The translations under genes and the position numbers were made by a program. The notes beneath the pieces were generated by a model. The model saw nothing but the letters and a program-made list of their open reading frames with translations, had not been told where the DNA came from and made no database searches. Shown piece after piece: positions 5,808-6,261 of a DNA stretch of 6,261 nt. Origin of the DNA: Phycisphaerae bacterium (GTDB lineage Bacteria > Planctomycetota > Phycisphaerae > Tepidisphaerales > Tepidisphaeraceae); assembly GCA_014380825.1 (NCBI GenBank), contig JACMJD010000017.1, positions 1 through 6,261 of the forward strand, read 5' to 3'. Position 1 is the first letter of the stretch. Every line of letters begins with the position of its first letter.

Positions 5808-6261
5808 GGAAAAATACTCCCATGTTGTTCGGCCAGGACCACCAGCAAATTGTGCGTGAAATGCAGCAGCATGCCCGGCAGTATCGAGCCGCTGCGCAAC
5901 CGGAACCAACCGAGCACGACACCCATCAGGAACAAGTGCGGAATGCTCGGAATCGAAAGATGTAAAATCGCGAACATCAGCGCGCTCACCACGAGCGCCT
6001 CGGTGTTGCCCAGCACGCGTTGCAGCGACGTCAGAATCACGCCGCGAAACGCGAGTTCTTCGATGATTCCCGGCTGCACTGCGACCAGCAGCACACCGAA
6101 CCACATCCCGTAACCCGCTTTGGCGTACGTGTCGAGATATTTGATCCGATCAATGTGGAACAGGTAAACCAACCCCTCCACCGCGAACGTCGCGATGAGG
6201 TACGTCCCGACCGCGCAGATCGGCGCCGCGATAAACCAGCCGGGATTAACGAACTTTCTCA
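5801..6261 (-). CDS. CPBP-family intramembrane glutamic endopeptidase, 5' end at window edge
   Basis: The frame is open from the window edge to the TAA at 5803-5801, giving at least 152 residues. All three CPBP (Abi/Rce1-like) signature motifs are present. Motif 1 is EELAFRG (two Glu and Arg, 6061-6041). Motif 2 is FAILH (His codon at 5962-5960). Motif 3 is HFTHN (His and Asn, to 5849). These residues form the membrane-embedded active site known for this family. At least three hydrophobic segments surround them, and another lies near the N-terminal end (AAPICAVGTYLIATFAVEG). Family roles include CAAX-type prenyl-protein processing, bacteriocin immunity and unassigned proteolysis; nothing here selects one. 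The last two window bases on this strand read as TG of a possible start codon just before RKFVNPGW, so the gene may start exactly at the edge or continue beyond it. A GTG at 6181 is too far inside to be the likely start. It is the upstream partner of the tail-anchored gene. Confidence 0.88.
   Translation of the reverse strand, partial: RKFVNPGWFIAAPICAVGTYLIATFAVEGLVYLFHIDRIKYLDTYAKAGYGMWFGVLLVAVQPGIIEELAFRGVILTSLQRVLGNTEALVVSALMFAILHLSIPSIPHLFLMGVVLGWFRLRSGSILPGMLLHFTHNLLVVLAEQHGSIFPW
5817..5821 (-). promoter_or_regulatory. Ribosome binding site setting the GTG start at 5807
   Basis: On the minus strand GGGAG is followed by 9 nt and then GTG, inside the last codons of the CPBP gene. This spacing, and the 7-base overlap with the upstream stop codon, favour GTG 5807 over the far-upstream start codons in the same frame. 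Confidence 0.55.

Noticed and set aside
5808..6104. Upstream extension of the tail-anchored gene to a start codon at 6104
   Set aside because: That part overlaps the conserved CPBP motifs in another frame and reads as low-quality Arg-rich sequence. The GTG at 5807 with its own ribosome binding site is better.

Overview
The window looks like ordinary chromosomal DNA of a GC-rich bacterium, most likely a planctomycete (Phycisphaerae-type). The evidence is indirect. The IspG has planctomycete-style wording (QSMTAGYTYD, VTHAGP), there is an exported protein built from LPP20-like repeats, an Uma2 nuclease is present, and two large palindromic repeats are of kinds I recall from such genomes. This assignment is an inference; no rRNA or other marker is present.

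Layout from left to right. Bases 1-159 carry a degenerate palindromic repeat (32-153) and no gene. A 416-residue exported protein of unknown role is encoded on the minus strand (160-1410) and is built from three copies of one domain. A 234-bp divergent intergenic region follows, with a plausible promoter and ribosome binding site for ispG. The plus-strand run is ispG (1645-2898), an Uma2-family nuclease (2917-3558) and a 145-residue hypothetical protein (3575-4012). The spacing is tight (18 and 16 nt), so they may be co-transcribed, although an extended -10 box lies just before the Uma2 gene. Bases 4013-4253 hold a second, intricate inverted repeat (4058-4189) with a terminator-like core. Next is argC (4254-5231, plus strand). 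Converging on it with a 9-nt gap is a minus-strand pair: a CPBP-family intramembrane protease cut by the window edge (5801-6261), and a C-terminally membrane-anchored protein (5241-5807) whose GTG start overlaps the protease stop.

Functionally, ispG (isoprenoid precursors by the MEP pathway) and argC (arginine biosynthesis) are core metabolism. The other genes are accessory or unknown. No RNA gene, CRISPR array, transposase or recognisable defence island is visible. The observations most worth following are a His in place of the active-site Glu of IspG, the triple-repeat exported protein, the 9-bp-periodic nested palindrome at 4058-4189, and the coupled CPBP/tail-anchored pair.
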